Shown piece by piece: positions 1-7,564 of a stretch of DNA of 28,586 nt. Position 1 is the stretch's first letter; every line of letters starts with the position of its first letter. This DNA comes from Candidatus Hydrogenedentota bacterium (lineage in GTDB: Bacteria > UBA8481 > J006), in assembly GCA_003697085.1 (NCBI GenBank), contig RFFU01000045.1, positions 1 to 28,586 on the forward strand. Direction: 5' to 3'. The notes below the pieces were generated by a model, which saw nothing but the letters and a program-made list of their open reading frames with translations, did not search any database and was not told the DNA's origin. Both the position numbers and the translations under genes were made by a program.

Positions 1-81
1 GCTCGGGACAGGCTCCGCGAGGAATCCCCGCCGCAGGGTATCCCGCCGTGGTGCCAATACGCCCCCCTCACCCCAACCCTC

Positions 82-115
82 CCTGCCTGTGCCGCGATGC
101 GTCGCGGCAGGCAGG
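82..115. repeat. GC-rich hairpin (inverted repeat)
   Basis: An outer arm CCTGCC/GGCAGG and an inner arm TGCCGCGA/TCGCGGCA enclose a TGCG loop, with a two-base TG bulge on the left arm. It gives 14 paired bases. There is no T-run after it on either strand, so it is not an obvious terminator. Confidence 0.65.
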
Positions 116-190
116 TCCCCCGAGGGGCGAGGGAGAACGAGGCGGTTGTCAGCAATCTCGGGGGATTCCTCGTCGGCCTCCGGCCTCCTC

Positions 191-235
191 GGAATGACAC
201 CAGGGGGGAGCAATGCGACACACTGGTGTCATCCC
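191..235. repeat. Inverted repeat around GACACCAG/CTGGTGTC
   Basis: Arms at 191-203 and 223-235 are complementary over 13 bases with one mismatch, separated by about 19 bases. The left arm (GGAATGACACCAG) follows a phrase, GATTCCTCGTCGGCCTCCGG, that reads like a dispersed intergenic repeat. Confidence 0.55.
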
Positions 236-326
236 GTGCAGGGGGGCGCGCCAACAGAGGTGGGCGACTACCGGTTGCGCCACCAGGCCGCGATCGGATG
301 GATCCGCTTCCTTTTCACCACCGTTT

Positions 327-353
327 TTCGCAGACTGGAGAGTCTGCGCTCCA
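327..353 (+). repeat. 27-bp hairpin repeat, copy 1
   Basis: The core CGCAGACT-GGAG-AGTCTGCG (329-348) is a perfect 8-base stem with a GGAG loop. The 27-base unit starting TTCGCAGACTGGAGAG has a close relative in the opposite orientation at 17116-17142, where 22 of 27 bases match by eye. It is therefore a dispersed repeat and not a chance hairpin. Confidence 0.6.
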
Positions 354-363
354 CATCTCCTGT

Positions 364-472
364 TCTCTTTTCCCTTTTGCCTTTTCCCTTTTGCCTTTTG
401 CCTTTTGACCTTTTCCTTTTTCCTTCTGCCTTTTTCCTTTTGCCTTTTTCTTCGCCCCTCTCCTTCCCCTTC
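364..472 (+). repeat. Degenerate pyrimidine heptamer tract (CCTTTTG-like)
   Basis: Roughly 14 imperfect copies of a 6-7 base unit of the form CCTTTTG run head to tail. The tract is almost purely pyrimidine on the plus strand. A second, more degraded tract of the same type lies at 13571-13652. The purine strand reads as Lys/Arg/Gly-rich in all frames, which makes false open frames. Confidence 0.75.
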
Positions 473-593
473 CCGATATCCGTATCCTGCTCCTTACGCT
501 CTCGGAGCGCACGAAATGGGAAGACCGAGGGCAATGCGAATACGGCGGCAGTTAACCTATTCCCAGCGAGTCGCTTGATGTACGATATATTGA

Positions 594-3161
594 ATGGAAA
601 TGCAGCCCGCAGACCTTGCTCCAACGCCAAGAAGATGTCATCCATCCCTGCGATTTCATCCTGTTGCGGTGTTCTTCCAGGCGATCCTTCTCTTCTTCGG
701 TACGGGTGGTTTCGTCTTCTTTTCAGTCACCGCTTCGGCCGCGTCTCGAGAGGTGTTCGCCGCCGGGGCGGCCACGCCTGCCTCACGGTCACCCGACTCA
801 GCCCCTTCCCCTTATCCGATTCTCAGACTCGGGAACGGATGGTTCTTTGCCTCCGGCGATGATCCCGCCTGGAAGTATTCTCCCCCCGACTCCGTCGCGC
901 CTCTTGCCATTGGAACGCCGTGGGAAGTTCAGGGATACAAATCCCTTGACGGCTGGGGATGGTATTTTCGGCGGTTCAAGACCCCCGACGAACTTCCCGC
1001 CGACAGCGTTCTCTTTCTCTTTCTCGGCGAGATCGACGATGCCGATGAAACGTATCTCGACGGAGAACTTTTGGGACAGACCGGCTCTTTTCCACCTCGA
1101 TTCCGATCCGCGTGGAACAAATGGAGGATTTATGCCGTGCCCCGCGCGCTTTTCTTCTCGAAGAAGGAACATCTCCTGGCCGTCCGCGTTTACGACAACT
1201 CCGGAAAGGGAGGAATGCTCGCGGGAATTCCGGGAGTTTTCACGAAGGTATCCCTCGAACTCTTTATGAAGAATCTCCACGCCGCACGCCGCACCTTTCA
1301 TCAACTCCCTCTCGCCAACGGTCTCGTTTCCGCGAAACTCAACCTTGAAACCCGGCGATTCGATAGTTTCCGAAACCACATCTATTCGCGATACGATCCG
1401 TTCACTCCGACGCGCGACTTTCTCGACGGCCTTTGGCTCGCCTTCGATTCTTCCCCGGAACCACCTCAAATCACGGGAGCGGCTTACGAGACGGGAAGCG
1501 GCATCGTCCAATACCAAATCTCCTCTCCGCTTGGTCCTCTTCAGGCCTACGCCTTCACACCTCAGTCCCGAAGGGACCGCGCGCTCGTGCTCCTCTATCG
1601 AGTCGATTCCGGCCTTCCTCCCGGCGCGCATTTTCGTCTCTCTCTCGACGGAAGCAACTTCACCACCTGGGAGGGAAGAGACACGATCTTCGTCCGGCGC
1701 GATCCCTGGACCGGTGATTATCTCTCTTTCCGCATTCTTTCTTCTTCGGGGACCTTGACCGCGGAACCCGAGGGCAATGCCCTGCGGCTGCGAAGAGGTT
1801 CCGACGCGGAGCGCTACTTTGGACTGGCCCTCATTTGGTCGCGAGACGGAGCGGCGCTTTCCCCGCTTCCCGCGCCCGAAAACCTCTTGTTCGGAGAACG
1901 CATGTTCTGGCGGCGTTTTCAGGAGACGGCGCGGAGACCCGATTTTCGATCACCGGACGAGGCTGCCGTCTTCCGCCAGTCGCTTGCTCTCCTCAAGATG
2001 GCGCAGTGCCGCGAAGAGGGGAGCCCTTACGGGCAGATCGTCGCCAGCCTTCCTCCGGGCCGCTGGAACATCTGCTGGATCCGCGACGCCTCCTACGCCA
2101 TCGACGGGCTCGTTTATGCCGGAAAATTCGCCGAAGCGCGCGCGGCTCTGCAGTTTTTTCTCCGTGCGGACTTCGGTCGTTATCAGCGGTTTCTCCTCGA
2201 CGGGAAAGACTACGGCATCGGGAAGCCCTATCAAATCTCGGTCTGCCGATATTACGGGAACGGAACGGAGGAATCGGACGGCGGGACCGATCCCAATATC
2301 GAACTCGACGGTTTCGGCCTCTTCCTCTGGGCTCTCGACCGCTATGTTTCGGAGAGCGGAGACGAGGTTCTGCTCGATCGATACGGCGATAGAATCTTCT
2401 CCCAGGTCGCCGACGTTCTTCTTGATCTCATCGACCCGGAACTCGATATCCTCCGTCCGGGTTCCGGTCCTTGGGAGCGCCATTTGAAAAAACGAGGAGT
2501 GAACGGAGCGCGGCGGTTCTCATATTCCTCGGCGACGGCCTACCGAGGTCTCCGCGGCGCGGAAGATTTGGCGCGGCGCGCGGGGAGACTCGAAAAGGCC
2601 CGGCGGTATGCGGCCGCGGCGCGGCGATTGCGGTGGGGATTTCGAAAACATTTCCTCGATTCGAAGGGATTCGTGCGGGGAAGTTACGAGGACACCGTTC
2701 TTCCCAAAAGCGTCGATGCCTCGGCCGTCGAAGCAGTCAACTTCTCTGTCGTGGACGATTCCACGGCGCGGAAGACCCTGGAGGCCTTCGATCGTTATCT
2801 GAAAATGCCCTACACCATCGGTTACCGTCGCAACAACGACGGCTCGGACTATGACGAGCAGGAATGGGTCGTCGTCGATCTGCGAATCGCAGCAGCGCTG
2901 GCGAAGTTGGGAGAGACGGAGCGGAGCGAGCGACTCCTTCGCTGGGTCACGCGTCAAGCCGCCGCGAATCATCTGCTCATCGCCGAACTTTATTCCTCCG
3001 AGAACGCCTCTTACGCCGGAGCGGTTCCGATGTGCGGGTTCGGGCCGGGAGCCTATATCTCCGCGCTCTTTATGCGCGACTCGGCACGCTCAGATCCCGG
3101 GCTTTCCCTCCTCCTCCAGGAAGAACCTTCCGATAAAACAAATCCGAGGAACCTCCGGTAA
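594..3161 (+). CDS. Secreted GH15-type glycoside hydrolase (glucoamylase/glucanohydrolase-like) with N-terminal jelly-roll domain
   Basis: The 855-residue product probably acts on alpha-glucans or related oligosaccharides outside the cytoplasm. A hydrophobic stretch at about residues 22-48 resembles a signal peptide with a long n-region. Residues about 85-220 look like a galactose-binding jelly roll (WGWYFRRF, DDADETYLDGELLGQTGSFP). A beta-sandwich linker follows to about 430. The C-terminal half is an (alpha/alpha)6 barrel with the GH15-like phrase WNICWIRDASYAIDGL at about 488-505. Glu628 in GPWERH fits the general acid, and Glu798 in IAELY fits the general base position of GH15 enzymes. 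The start at ATG 594 has no good ribosome site, and a second ATG lies two codons on. Its last 109 bases overlap the 3' end of the convergent rsmA gene. Substrate cannot be read from sequence. The GH15 call is moderately firm. Confidence 0.8.
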   Translation: MEMQPADLAPTPRRCHPSLRFHPVAVFFQAILLFFGTGGFVFFSVTASAASREVFAAGAATPASRSPDSAPSPYPILRLGNGWFFASGDDPAWKYSPPDSVAPLAIGTPWEVQGYKSLDGWGWYFRRFKTPDELPADSVLFLFLGEIDDADETYLDGELLGQTGSFPPRFRSAWNKWRIYAVPRALFFSKKEHLLAVRVYDNSGKGGMLAGIPGVFTKVSLELFMKNLHAARRTFHQLPLANGLVSAKLNLETRRFDSFRNHIYSRYDPFTPTRDFLDGLWLAFDSSPEPPQITGAAYETGSGIVQYQISSPLGPLQAYAFTPQSRRDRALVLLYRVDSGLPPGAHFRLSLDGSNFTTWEGRDTIFVRRDPWTGDYLSFRILSSSGTLTAEPEGNALRLRRGSDAERYFGLALIWSRDGAALSPLPAPENLLFGERMFWRRFQETARRPDFRSPDEAAVFRQSLALLKMAQCREEGSPYGQIVASLPPGRWNICWIRDASYAIDGLVYAGKFAEARAALQFFLRADFGRYQRFLLDGKDYGIGKPYQISVCRYYGNGTEESDGGTDPNIELDGFGLFLWALDRYVSESGDEVLLDRYGDRIFSQVADVLLDLIDPELDILRPGSGPWERHLKKRGVNGARRFSYSSATAYRGLRGAEDLARRAGRLEKARRYAAAARRLRWGFRKHFLDSKGFVRGSYEDTVLPKSVDASAVEAVNFSVVDDSTARKTLEAFDRYLKMPYTIGYRRNNDGSDYDEQEWVVVDLRIAAALAKLGETERSERLLRWVTRQAAANHLLIAELYSSENASYAGAVPMCGFGPGAYISALFMRDSARSDPGLSLLLQEEPSDKTNPRNLR

Positions 3162-4000
3162 CGCTCAATGTCTATCTCCTCGGGGCGGAGAGTGGGGTTG
3201 ATCCCCGCTTTTTCCATCGCCGCGTCCCCTCCTTCGATCCCCGAGACCGCGTTTCGAAAGGTTTTCCTGCGACGGGAAAAAATCTTCTTCAGAATCTCCT
3301 CCGTGCCGCTTCGTCTCCACCGTCTTTCGAGCGGAGTGATTTCCAGCACCGTCGAACGAACCTCCGGAACGGGATAAAACGCCGAGGGGGGGATCGAAAG
3401 AATCTTGCGCACCTCGGCGCGTAAACGCACCGCGATCGTAAGCGCTCCGTACGTGCTTCTCCCCGGCCTTGCCAAAATCCGTTTCCCGACCTCTTCCTGG
3501 ACGGTGACGACGAGTCGCTTCCACGGCAACTCTTCCTCCAAGAAGCGAAATAAGATCGGCGTCGTGACGGAATACGGAAGATTGCCGACGACGACCGGTT
3601 CGCCCCAACCGGCGATTTCTTCCCGTTTCAACGCTAAAACATCCTTTTCGATCAGATGAAAACGGCGTTGCCCTTCGAGAACAAATTTCAGCGGCGCCAG
3701 AAGATGGCGGGACTTCTCAACGCCGACCACGGAATCCGCTTTCTCCACCAGGCGGCGCGTCAACGCCCCCAATCCGGGTCCGATCTCGAGCACGAACTCG
3801 CCGTCCACGGCCGCCCTCTCCACGAAGGTGTCCCGAATCCTCCGGTCACAGAGGAAGTTCTGTCCCAGCCGCCGTGACGGCCGAAATGCGAACTCCCTCA
3901 ACAACGTCTTCAGAAAACGTCGCGAAACGGGATCGCGCTCAAAATTCGAAATTCCGCCACCGCCTCCTCGCCTCGAAGGCACGCTCCCCTTTCTTCTCAA
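3053..4000 (-). CDS. rsmA: 16S rRNA dimethyladenosine transferase RsmA/KsgA
   Basis: RsmA dimethylates the two adjacent adenines near the 3' end of 16S rRNA using S-adenosylmethionine, as a late check in 30S assembly. Visible motifs are RRLGQNFLCD at the start of the domain, the SAM-binding LEIGPGLGALTRRL, and the catalytic VVGNLPYSVTTPILF, followed by the usual helical C-terminal domain. I chose TTG at 4000 because GGAGG lies five bases upstream and it gives a TTGA overlap with the pdxA stop. An in-frame ATG at 4033 lacks a ribosome site, and a GTG lies further in. From TTG the protein is 315 residues, slightly long: there is an extra basic N-terminus and a 28-residue tail that overlaps the GH15 gene. 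It is the last gene of the nuoB operon. Confidence 0.93.
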   Translation of the reverse strand: MRRKGSVPSRRGGGGGISNFERDPVSRRFLKTLLREFAFRPSRRLGQNFLCDRRIRDTFVERAAVDGEFVLEIGPGLGALTRRLVEKADSVVGVEKSRHLLAPLKFVLEGQRRFHLIEKDVLALKREEIAGWGEPVVVGNLPYSVTTPILFRFLEEELPWKRLVVTVQEEVGKRILARPGRSTYGALTIAVRLRAEVRKILSIPPSAFYPVPEVRSTVLEITPLERRWRRSGTEEILKKIFSRRRKTFRNAVSGIEGGDAAMEKAGINPTLRPEEIDIERYRRFLGFVLSEGSSWRRRESPGSERAESRIKSAEI

Positions 4001-4998
4001 CGCCTCCTCCGTTCCGAAAACTCCACCGCCCATTCGATGGCGGAAACCATACTCGATTCATCCGCTTCCCCTTTGCCGGCAATATCGAAGGCCGTTCCGT
4101 GATCGGGTGAGACGCGAAGGAACGGTAAACCCAAAGTCACGTTGACCCCCGTACCTCCTGTCACCGCCTTGAAGACGGGCAATACCTGATCGTGGTACAT
4201 TCCGACGACGAGATCGAAACGGCGGCGAACCCGTTCCGTAAAAGCCGTGTCGGCGGGCAGAGGACCCTCGATGATCACATTTCGCCAGCGGTTTCGACAT
4301 TCCCCCAAGACCGGCTCCAGGATCTCCTTCTCTTCGCTCCCGATCCGGCCTTTTTCACCGGCGTGGGGATTGAGCCCGAGCACGGCCAAACGCGGCGTCA
4401 CAAACCCGAAACGGTCTCTCATCTCCTTCACAACGATTTCCAACGTCCTTACGAGCCTTTCCTTCTCCACCAATTCTGGAACCCGTCGCAGGGGAGAATG
4501 GATCGTAAGAAGTGCTATTCGCCATGGCGTTCCGGAAGCGTCGCGCCCGAAGAAGGCCATCACCGGTTGCGCCTTCGAAAGACGGCCGAGGAGTTCCGTG
4601 TGTCCGGGGTCCTTGATCCCCGCCGCCTCCCAGGCGGCCTTCGATATCGGAGCGGTGACAAGCGCCTCCGCTTCGCCGTCGAGAACGGAGCGGGCGGCGG
4701 CCGCCACGGCTTCGAAGGAAGCCCTTCCCGCGGCCGCTTCGACCCTCCCGCACTCGAAGAGCCCGCTGGAACAATCCCCGACCGGCCTCAGGGCAATATT
4801 TCGCGCAAGCCTTCCGTACCGCTCGACGGCCGTTTCGAGAGCCGTCTTCGGTCCGAACAAGAGAAATCGTTCCTCGGGAAACCGGGTCAACGCCCGGAAT
4901 GTTACCTCCGGACCGATCCCGCAGACATCGCCGATTGTAACCGCAGTCACGGAATTCGGTTTATGGGAATCCGAACAAACCCTCGGGATCTTCGTCAA
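3997..4998 (-). CDS. pdxA: 4-hydroxythreonine-4-phosphate dehydrogenase PdxA
   Basis: PdxA oxidises 4-phosphohydroxy-L-threonine in the DXP-dependent pyridoxal phosphate pathway. Metal- and substrate-binding signatures are all present: DPGHTELLG, LNPHAGEKGRIG, YHDQVLPVFK and PDHGTAFDIAGKGEAD. The usual GDPAGIGPE near the N-terminus is GDVCGIGPE here. TTG at 4998 overlaps the stop of the SurA-like gene as TTGA and gives 333 residues, close to the family length of about 330. GTG at 4950 would give 317 residues starting just before TIGD and is a real alternative, since neither start has a strong ribosome site. pdxA next to surA and rsmA/ksgA is a well-known arrangement in Proteobacteria, here extended upstream by bcp and nuoB. 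Confidence 0.93.
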   Translation of the reverse strand: MTKIPRVCSDSHKPNSVTAVTIGDVCGIGPEVTFRALTRFPEERFLLFGPKTALETAVERYGRLARNIALRPVGDCSSGLFECGRVEAAAGRASFEAVAAAARSVLDGEAEALVTAPISKAAWEAAGIKDPGHTELLGRLSKAQPVMAFFGRDASGTPWRIALLTIHSPLRRVPELVEKERLVRTLEIVVKEMRDRFGFVTPRLAVLGLNPHAGEKGRIGSEEKEILEPVLGECRNRWRNVIIEGPLPADTAFTERVRRRFDLVVGMYHDQVLPVFKAVTGGTGVNVTLGLPFLRVSPDHGTAFDIAGKGEADESSMVSAIEWAVEFSERRRR

Positions 4999-5972
4999 TC
5001 CAGTTGTGCCAGAGCGCCTTCCCGGAATTGAACATAGGCGCGCGCGCGCAATTCTTCGATATATTTCCGCAATTTCTTCTGCATCTTTCTTGCGAAGAGT
5101 TCCTGATAGATTTTGTCTCGCATCTTCTCGTCGAAAGGCGGTGGTTCCTTCTCGCGCCGATCGAGACATTGGATCACGTGATAACCGAACTGGGTCTTTA
5201 CGACGGGAGAAATCTCTCCGGGTTTCAAGGCGAAGGCCGCTTTTTCGAATTCTTCGACCATCATTCCCCGCCGGACCCAGCCGAGGTCGGTTGCTTCGAT
5301 CGTCGTAACGGAGGCCGCGACAAGATCGAAGTCCTCTCCGTCGACGAGCCTCCGGCGTACCGTTTCCGCCGTCGCGGAATCAGAAACGAGAATATGACGG
5401 ACCCGCACCTCCTTGCCGTATTGGCGATACGCATTCAGAACCTGGCTGTCGCTGATGCGGATTTTCGAGCGAATGTCGCGGTCGATCAATTTCCGCCTGA
5501 GGATTTCCGCCTCGGCTTGTTTTTCGTATCGTTCACGAAGGCGATCCGGCGTCATAAACTCCTGCGCCAGGGCTCGTTCAAACGCAGCATCCGTGGGAAA
5601 CTGAGAGCGGATCCGATCGATCGCCGTCTTCGATTCCTCTTCGATCTCCGCCGGGCTCGCGGTGATTCCACTTCGACGCGCTTTTTGAAGCAAGAGGGAA
5701 TCCGTGACCAGTTTTTCAAGAGCGCGGTCGACAAGCATTTCGCGTTCCGCGTGGGAAAGCCGTTCCGGATTCATCCCGGCCGCGGCCGCATTGCGCCGCA
5801 CCTCTTCCGCCACCTCGGAAAACGTGATCACATCCGCATCCACGACCGCCACGATCCACTCGGCCGGCTTCTCCACGGCGCCCGCCGAACCGGGAAGAAG
5901 AAAAAGAAACGCGAAGAGAAGAGCTTCGAAAAAGCGCGGGCGTTTCCCGGCACTCAGCCGTCCTATCGTCAC
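4995..5972 (-). CDS. SurA-like periplasmic peptidyl-prolyl cis-trans isomerase
   Basis: This is a chaperone/foldase likely assisting outer-membrane protein biogenesis in the periplasm. A signal peptide is clear (FFEALLFAFLFLLPGSAGA, residues about 14-32). A SurA N-terminal domain follows (WIVAVVDADVITFSEVAEE onward). One parvulin domain lies at about 190-285 (VRVRHILVSD, DLGWVRRG, VVKTQFGYHVIQ). Classical SurA has two parvulin domains and about 430 residues. This protein has one and 325 residues, like many SurA-type proteins outside Enterobacteria. It starts with GTG in a GTGA overlap with the peroxiredoxin stop and sits directly before pdxA and rsmA, which supports SurA over PrsA. Confidence 0.87.
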   Translation of the reverse strand: MTIGRLSAGKRPRFFEALLFAFLFLLPGSAGAVEKPAEWIVAVVDADVITFSEVAEEVRRNAAAAGMNPERLSHAEREMLVDRALEKLVTDSLLLQKARRSGITASPAEIEEESKTAIDRIRSQFPTDAAFERALAQEFMTPDRLRERYEKQAEAEILRRKLIDRDIRSKIRISDSQVLNAYRQYGKEVRVRHILVSDSATAETVRRRLVDGEDFDLVAASVTTIEATDLGWVRRGMMVEEFEKAAFALKPGEISPVVKTQFGYHVIQCLDRREKEPPPFDEKMRDKIYQELFARKMQKKLRKYIEELRARAYVQFREGALAQLD

Positions 5973-6556
5973 TTTTTCTTCTTCCTTCCTCCGCGTCCCG
6001 ACCGGCGGCGCGTTCGTCGAACGGAACGGGAGGCGGAACCGCGAGGCCTACGAATGCGCCGGGCTGGTTCTCCTTCTCGAACGACGACTCCCGCCGCCCG
6101 GCGTTTCGTTTCTTCCAAGACCGCCTCGACGTGTCCCTCGACCTTCACGCGAGGCCATATCTTTTCGATCCGGCCATCCGGTCCCACGAGGATCGTCGTT
6201 CGCGTGATTCCGCGGACCGTTTTGCCGGCCAGTTTCTTCTCCCCGTAAACGCCGAATCTCCGGGCCACTTGATAATCCTCATCGGCAAGGAGGCCGATCT
6301 TGAGATTGTTCTTCGTCTTGAATTTTCTCTTCGCTTCGAGACTCCCGCCGGAGACTCCCACCACTGTGGCGCCGACCCGATGAAAACGAGCCAAGGCCAG
6401 GGAGAATTCGCAAGCCTCGCGGGTGCATCCCGGAGTCATATCCCGCGGATAGAAGAAAAGAACCCACCGGCGTCCCAAATACCGGTCGGGCGAGATCAGA
6501 CGGCCCGCGGTATCTTTCAATGTGAACCGCGGAAGAAGTCGCCCTTCTTGGATCAC
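5969..6556 (-). CDS. bcp: Bcp-type thioredoxin-dependent peroxiredoxin with a basic C-terminal tail
   Basis: The enzyme reduces hydroperoxides using thioredoxin. The peroxidatic Cys44 and resolving Cys49 sit in [18 protein letters not shown], five residues apart as in the atypical 2-Cys Bcp/PrxQ group. The fold continues with [32 protein letters not shown] and [26 protein letters not shown] at 6556 overlaps the nuoB stop as GTGA and gives 195 residues. Family members are about 150-160, and the excess is a 40-odd residue Arg/Lys/Gly/Ser-rich tail after about residue 150, ending GRKKKK. The tail could bind nucleic acid or be a poorly conserved extension. No frameshift is evident. Confidence 0.9.
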   Translation of the reverse strand: MIQEGRLLPRFTLKDTAGRLISPDRYLGRRWVLFFYPRDMTPGCTREACEFSLALARFHRVGATVVGVSGGSLEAKRKFKTKNNLKIGLLADEDYQVARRFGVYGEKKLAGKTVRGITRTTILVGPDGRIEKIWPRVKVEGHVEAVLEETKRRAAGVVVREGEPARRIRRPRGSASRSVRRTRRRSGRGGRKKKK

Positions 6557-7194
6557 GCTCGAATCCCGGGAGTAAAATACGCTCCCTTCTCCGTCCGCGC
6601 GCGGATCTCCTCCGCGGGTCGCAAACGGGGCCTTTCTCCTCGAATGATCTTCTGGAGTTCCATGACTCCATCGATCAACGCCTCGGGGCGGGGAGGACAG
6701 CCGCCGACATAAACATCCACCGGAATCACGCGGTCCACACCCTGAACGACATTGTAGACGCGGTACATTCCGCCGGTCGAGGCGCAGACGCCCATCGCAA
6801 TCACCCATTTCGGCTCGGCCATCTGGTCATACAATCGTTTGACCAACGGCGCCATCTTCTTGTTGACCGTTCCGGCCACGATCATAAGGTCCGCCTGGCG
6901 CGGGCTGGCCCGGAAAACCTCGGATCCGAATCGTGAAAGGTCGAACTTCGGATCCATCGTCGCCATCATCTCGATAGCACAACAGGCCAGGCCGAACGTA
7001 AGCGGCCAGAGTGAGTTTGACCGCGCCCAGTTGACGGCGTCCTCCAACCTCAAAAGACGTACTCCCAAGGCCATATCCCGCTCGTGAACGCCGGGATGCT
7101 CGGGAACACCGGGATCGGGGCCGGGGAGACGTTCCTTCACTCTCCACCCCGCGGGAGGGCTCTGAACCGGCTCTGAAATCGCTTCCTCCATCAC
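6553..7194 (-). CDS. nuoB: NADH-quinone oxidoreductase subunit B (NuoB), orphan
   Basis: NuoB carries the terminal 4Fe-4S cluster N2 of complex I, which passes electrons to quinone. The four cluster cysteines are all present: Cys71-Cys72 in [10 protein letters not shown], Cys137 in [11 protein letters not shown] and Cys166 in [12 protein letters not shown]. At 213 residues it is slightly long because of a Pro-rich 40-residue N-terminus. It starts at GTG 7194 or at ATG 7191 directly after it. No nuoA, nuoC or nuoD lies beside it. Upstream are a divergent intergenic region and the imuA cassette, and downstream is bcp. A TAGAAT sequence (7204-7199 on the minus strand) lies only four bases before the GTG, suggesting a leaderless or nearly leaderless transcript. 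Related hydrogenase small subunits such as HycG/MbhJ share the fold, but the length and motifs fit NuoB best. Confidence 0.92.
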   Translation of the reverse strand: MMEEAISEPVQSPPAGWRVKERLPGPDPGVPEHPGVHERDMALGVRLLRLEDAVNWARSNSLWPLTFGLACCAIEMMATMDPKFDLSRFGSEVFRASPRQADLMIVAGTVNKKMAPLVKRLYDQMAEPKWVIAMGVCASTGGMYRVYNVVQGVDRVIPVDVYVGGCPPRPEALIDGVMELQKIIRGERPRLRPAEEIRARTEKGAYFTPGIRA

Positions 7195-7198
7195 GGTT

Positions 7199-7204
7199 AT
7201 TCTA
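7199..7204 (-). promoter_or_regulatory. Candidate -10 box for the nuoB operon
   Basis: The minus strand reads TAGAAT, a 5/6 match to TATAAT, with only a weak TTGTTT sixteen bases upstream. Transcription would begin at or next to the GTG/ATG start codons of nuoB. Confidence 0.35.
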
Positions 7205-7224
7205 TCAGACTCCTGTCCGAAAAC

Positions 7225-7246
7225 AAGCGCTCCAAAGGGAGCGCTT
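7225..7246 (-). other. Perfect 9-bp hairpin upstream of nuoB
   Basis: On the minus strand AAGCGCTCC-CTTT-GGAGCGCTT forms a perfect 9-base stem with a 4-base loop, followed by GTTTTC. It resembles an intrinsic terminator pointing towards nuoB, or an operator-like palindrome next to the weak -35 region. Nothing obvious upstream needs terminating in that direction. Confidence 0.45.
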
Positions 7247-7249
7247 GGG

Positions 7250-7480
7250 AAGGGGGGGCAAGGCGAAAAATGGGAACCTTTTTCCGGATTGTGTCAGTCC
7301 GCTGATGGGCGCCGCCCCCGCGTATGATCGGGGCGGCCGAAAGGCGGTCCTCTACGGACCCGTTTTTGCAGACAAGATGCCTGCCGGCCGGCAGGCCTGC
7401 GCTCCCGGGAATTGCGCTCCTTGCTGGTTTTGTTGCAGGCAGGGATGCCTGCGCTCCCAGGAAGGCCTCTCTGCAGGAAA
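7250..7480. repeat. Hairpin-rich dispersed repeat block (CCTGCGCTCCC family)
   Basis: No gene is seen between nuoB and imuA. The block holds a GC-rich inverted repeat near 7310-7337, a short GGTCC-TCTAC-GGACC hairpin with a T-run (7346-7367), a perfect 18-base palindrome GCCTGCCGGCCGGCAGGC (7379-7396), and GCAGGCA-GGGA-TGCCTGC (7435-7452). The phrase CCTGCGCTCCC follows both of the last two. Related phrases lie at 13480-13530 and 13931-13970, so this is a repeat family in intergenic DNA. Confidence 0.65.
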
Positions 7481-7522
7481 TTTGATCCTGCCCACAATTT
7501 GCCATGCTCTCCCATTCTTTCC

Positions 7523-7551
7523 TTGATGTCCGTACATTTGTACGGTACAAT
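7523..7551 (+). promoter_or_regulatory. imuA promoter with palindromic SOS-like operator in the spacer
   Basis: A sigma70-type promoter TTGATG (7523-7528), a 17-base spacer and TACAAT (7546-7551) lies just upstream of imuA. The spacer contains the perfect palindrome CCGTACATTTGTACGG (7530-7545, 7-base arms and a 2-base centre). Its GTAC-N4-GTAC core resembles the GTAC/GTTC-type LexA boxes known from cyanobacteria and some other phyla. Since imuA-imuB-dnaE2 cassettes are normally LexA-controlled, a LexA operator is the natural reading. That is an inference, as no lexA is in the window. Confidence 0.7.
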
Positions 7552-7564
7552 CTCTTTCGGAACA

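Larger units (their letters stand above)
1..593. repeat. Composite intergenic repeat region
   Basis: No convincing gene is seen in these 593 bases. The open frames are Arg/Pro/Ser-rich and look like no protein family. The segment holds a hairpin at 82-115, an inverted repeat at 191-235, a short hairpin repeat at 327-353 and a pyrimidine heptamer tract at 364-472. The phrases flanking the 82-115 hairpin (CCCCTCACCCCAACCCTCC on the left, GAGGGGCGAGGGAG on the right) are also roughly complementary, so the hairpin may be the core of a larger palindromic unit. The last 100 bases lead into the GH15 gene, and no clear promoter is visible there. Confidence 0.6.

Noticed and set aside
89-862. Plus-strand frame before and across the GH15 start
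   Set aside because: It is composed of repeat and pyrimidine-tract translation and overlaps the GH15 signal-peptide region in another frame.
7346-7367. GGTCC-TCTAC-GGACC hairpin with T5 as a terminator
   Set aside because: The stem is only five bases, and no plus-strand gene lies upstream to be terminated.
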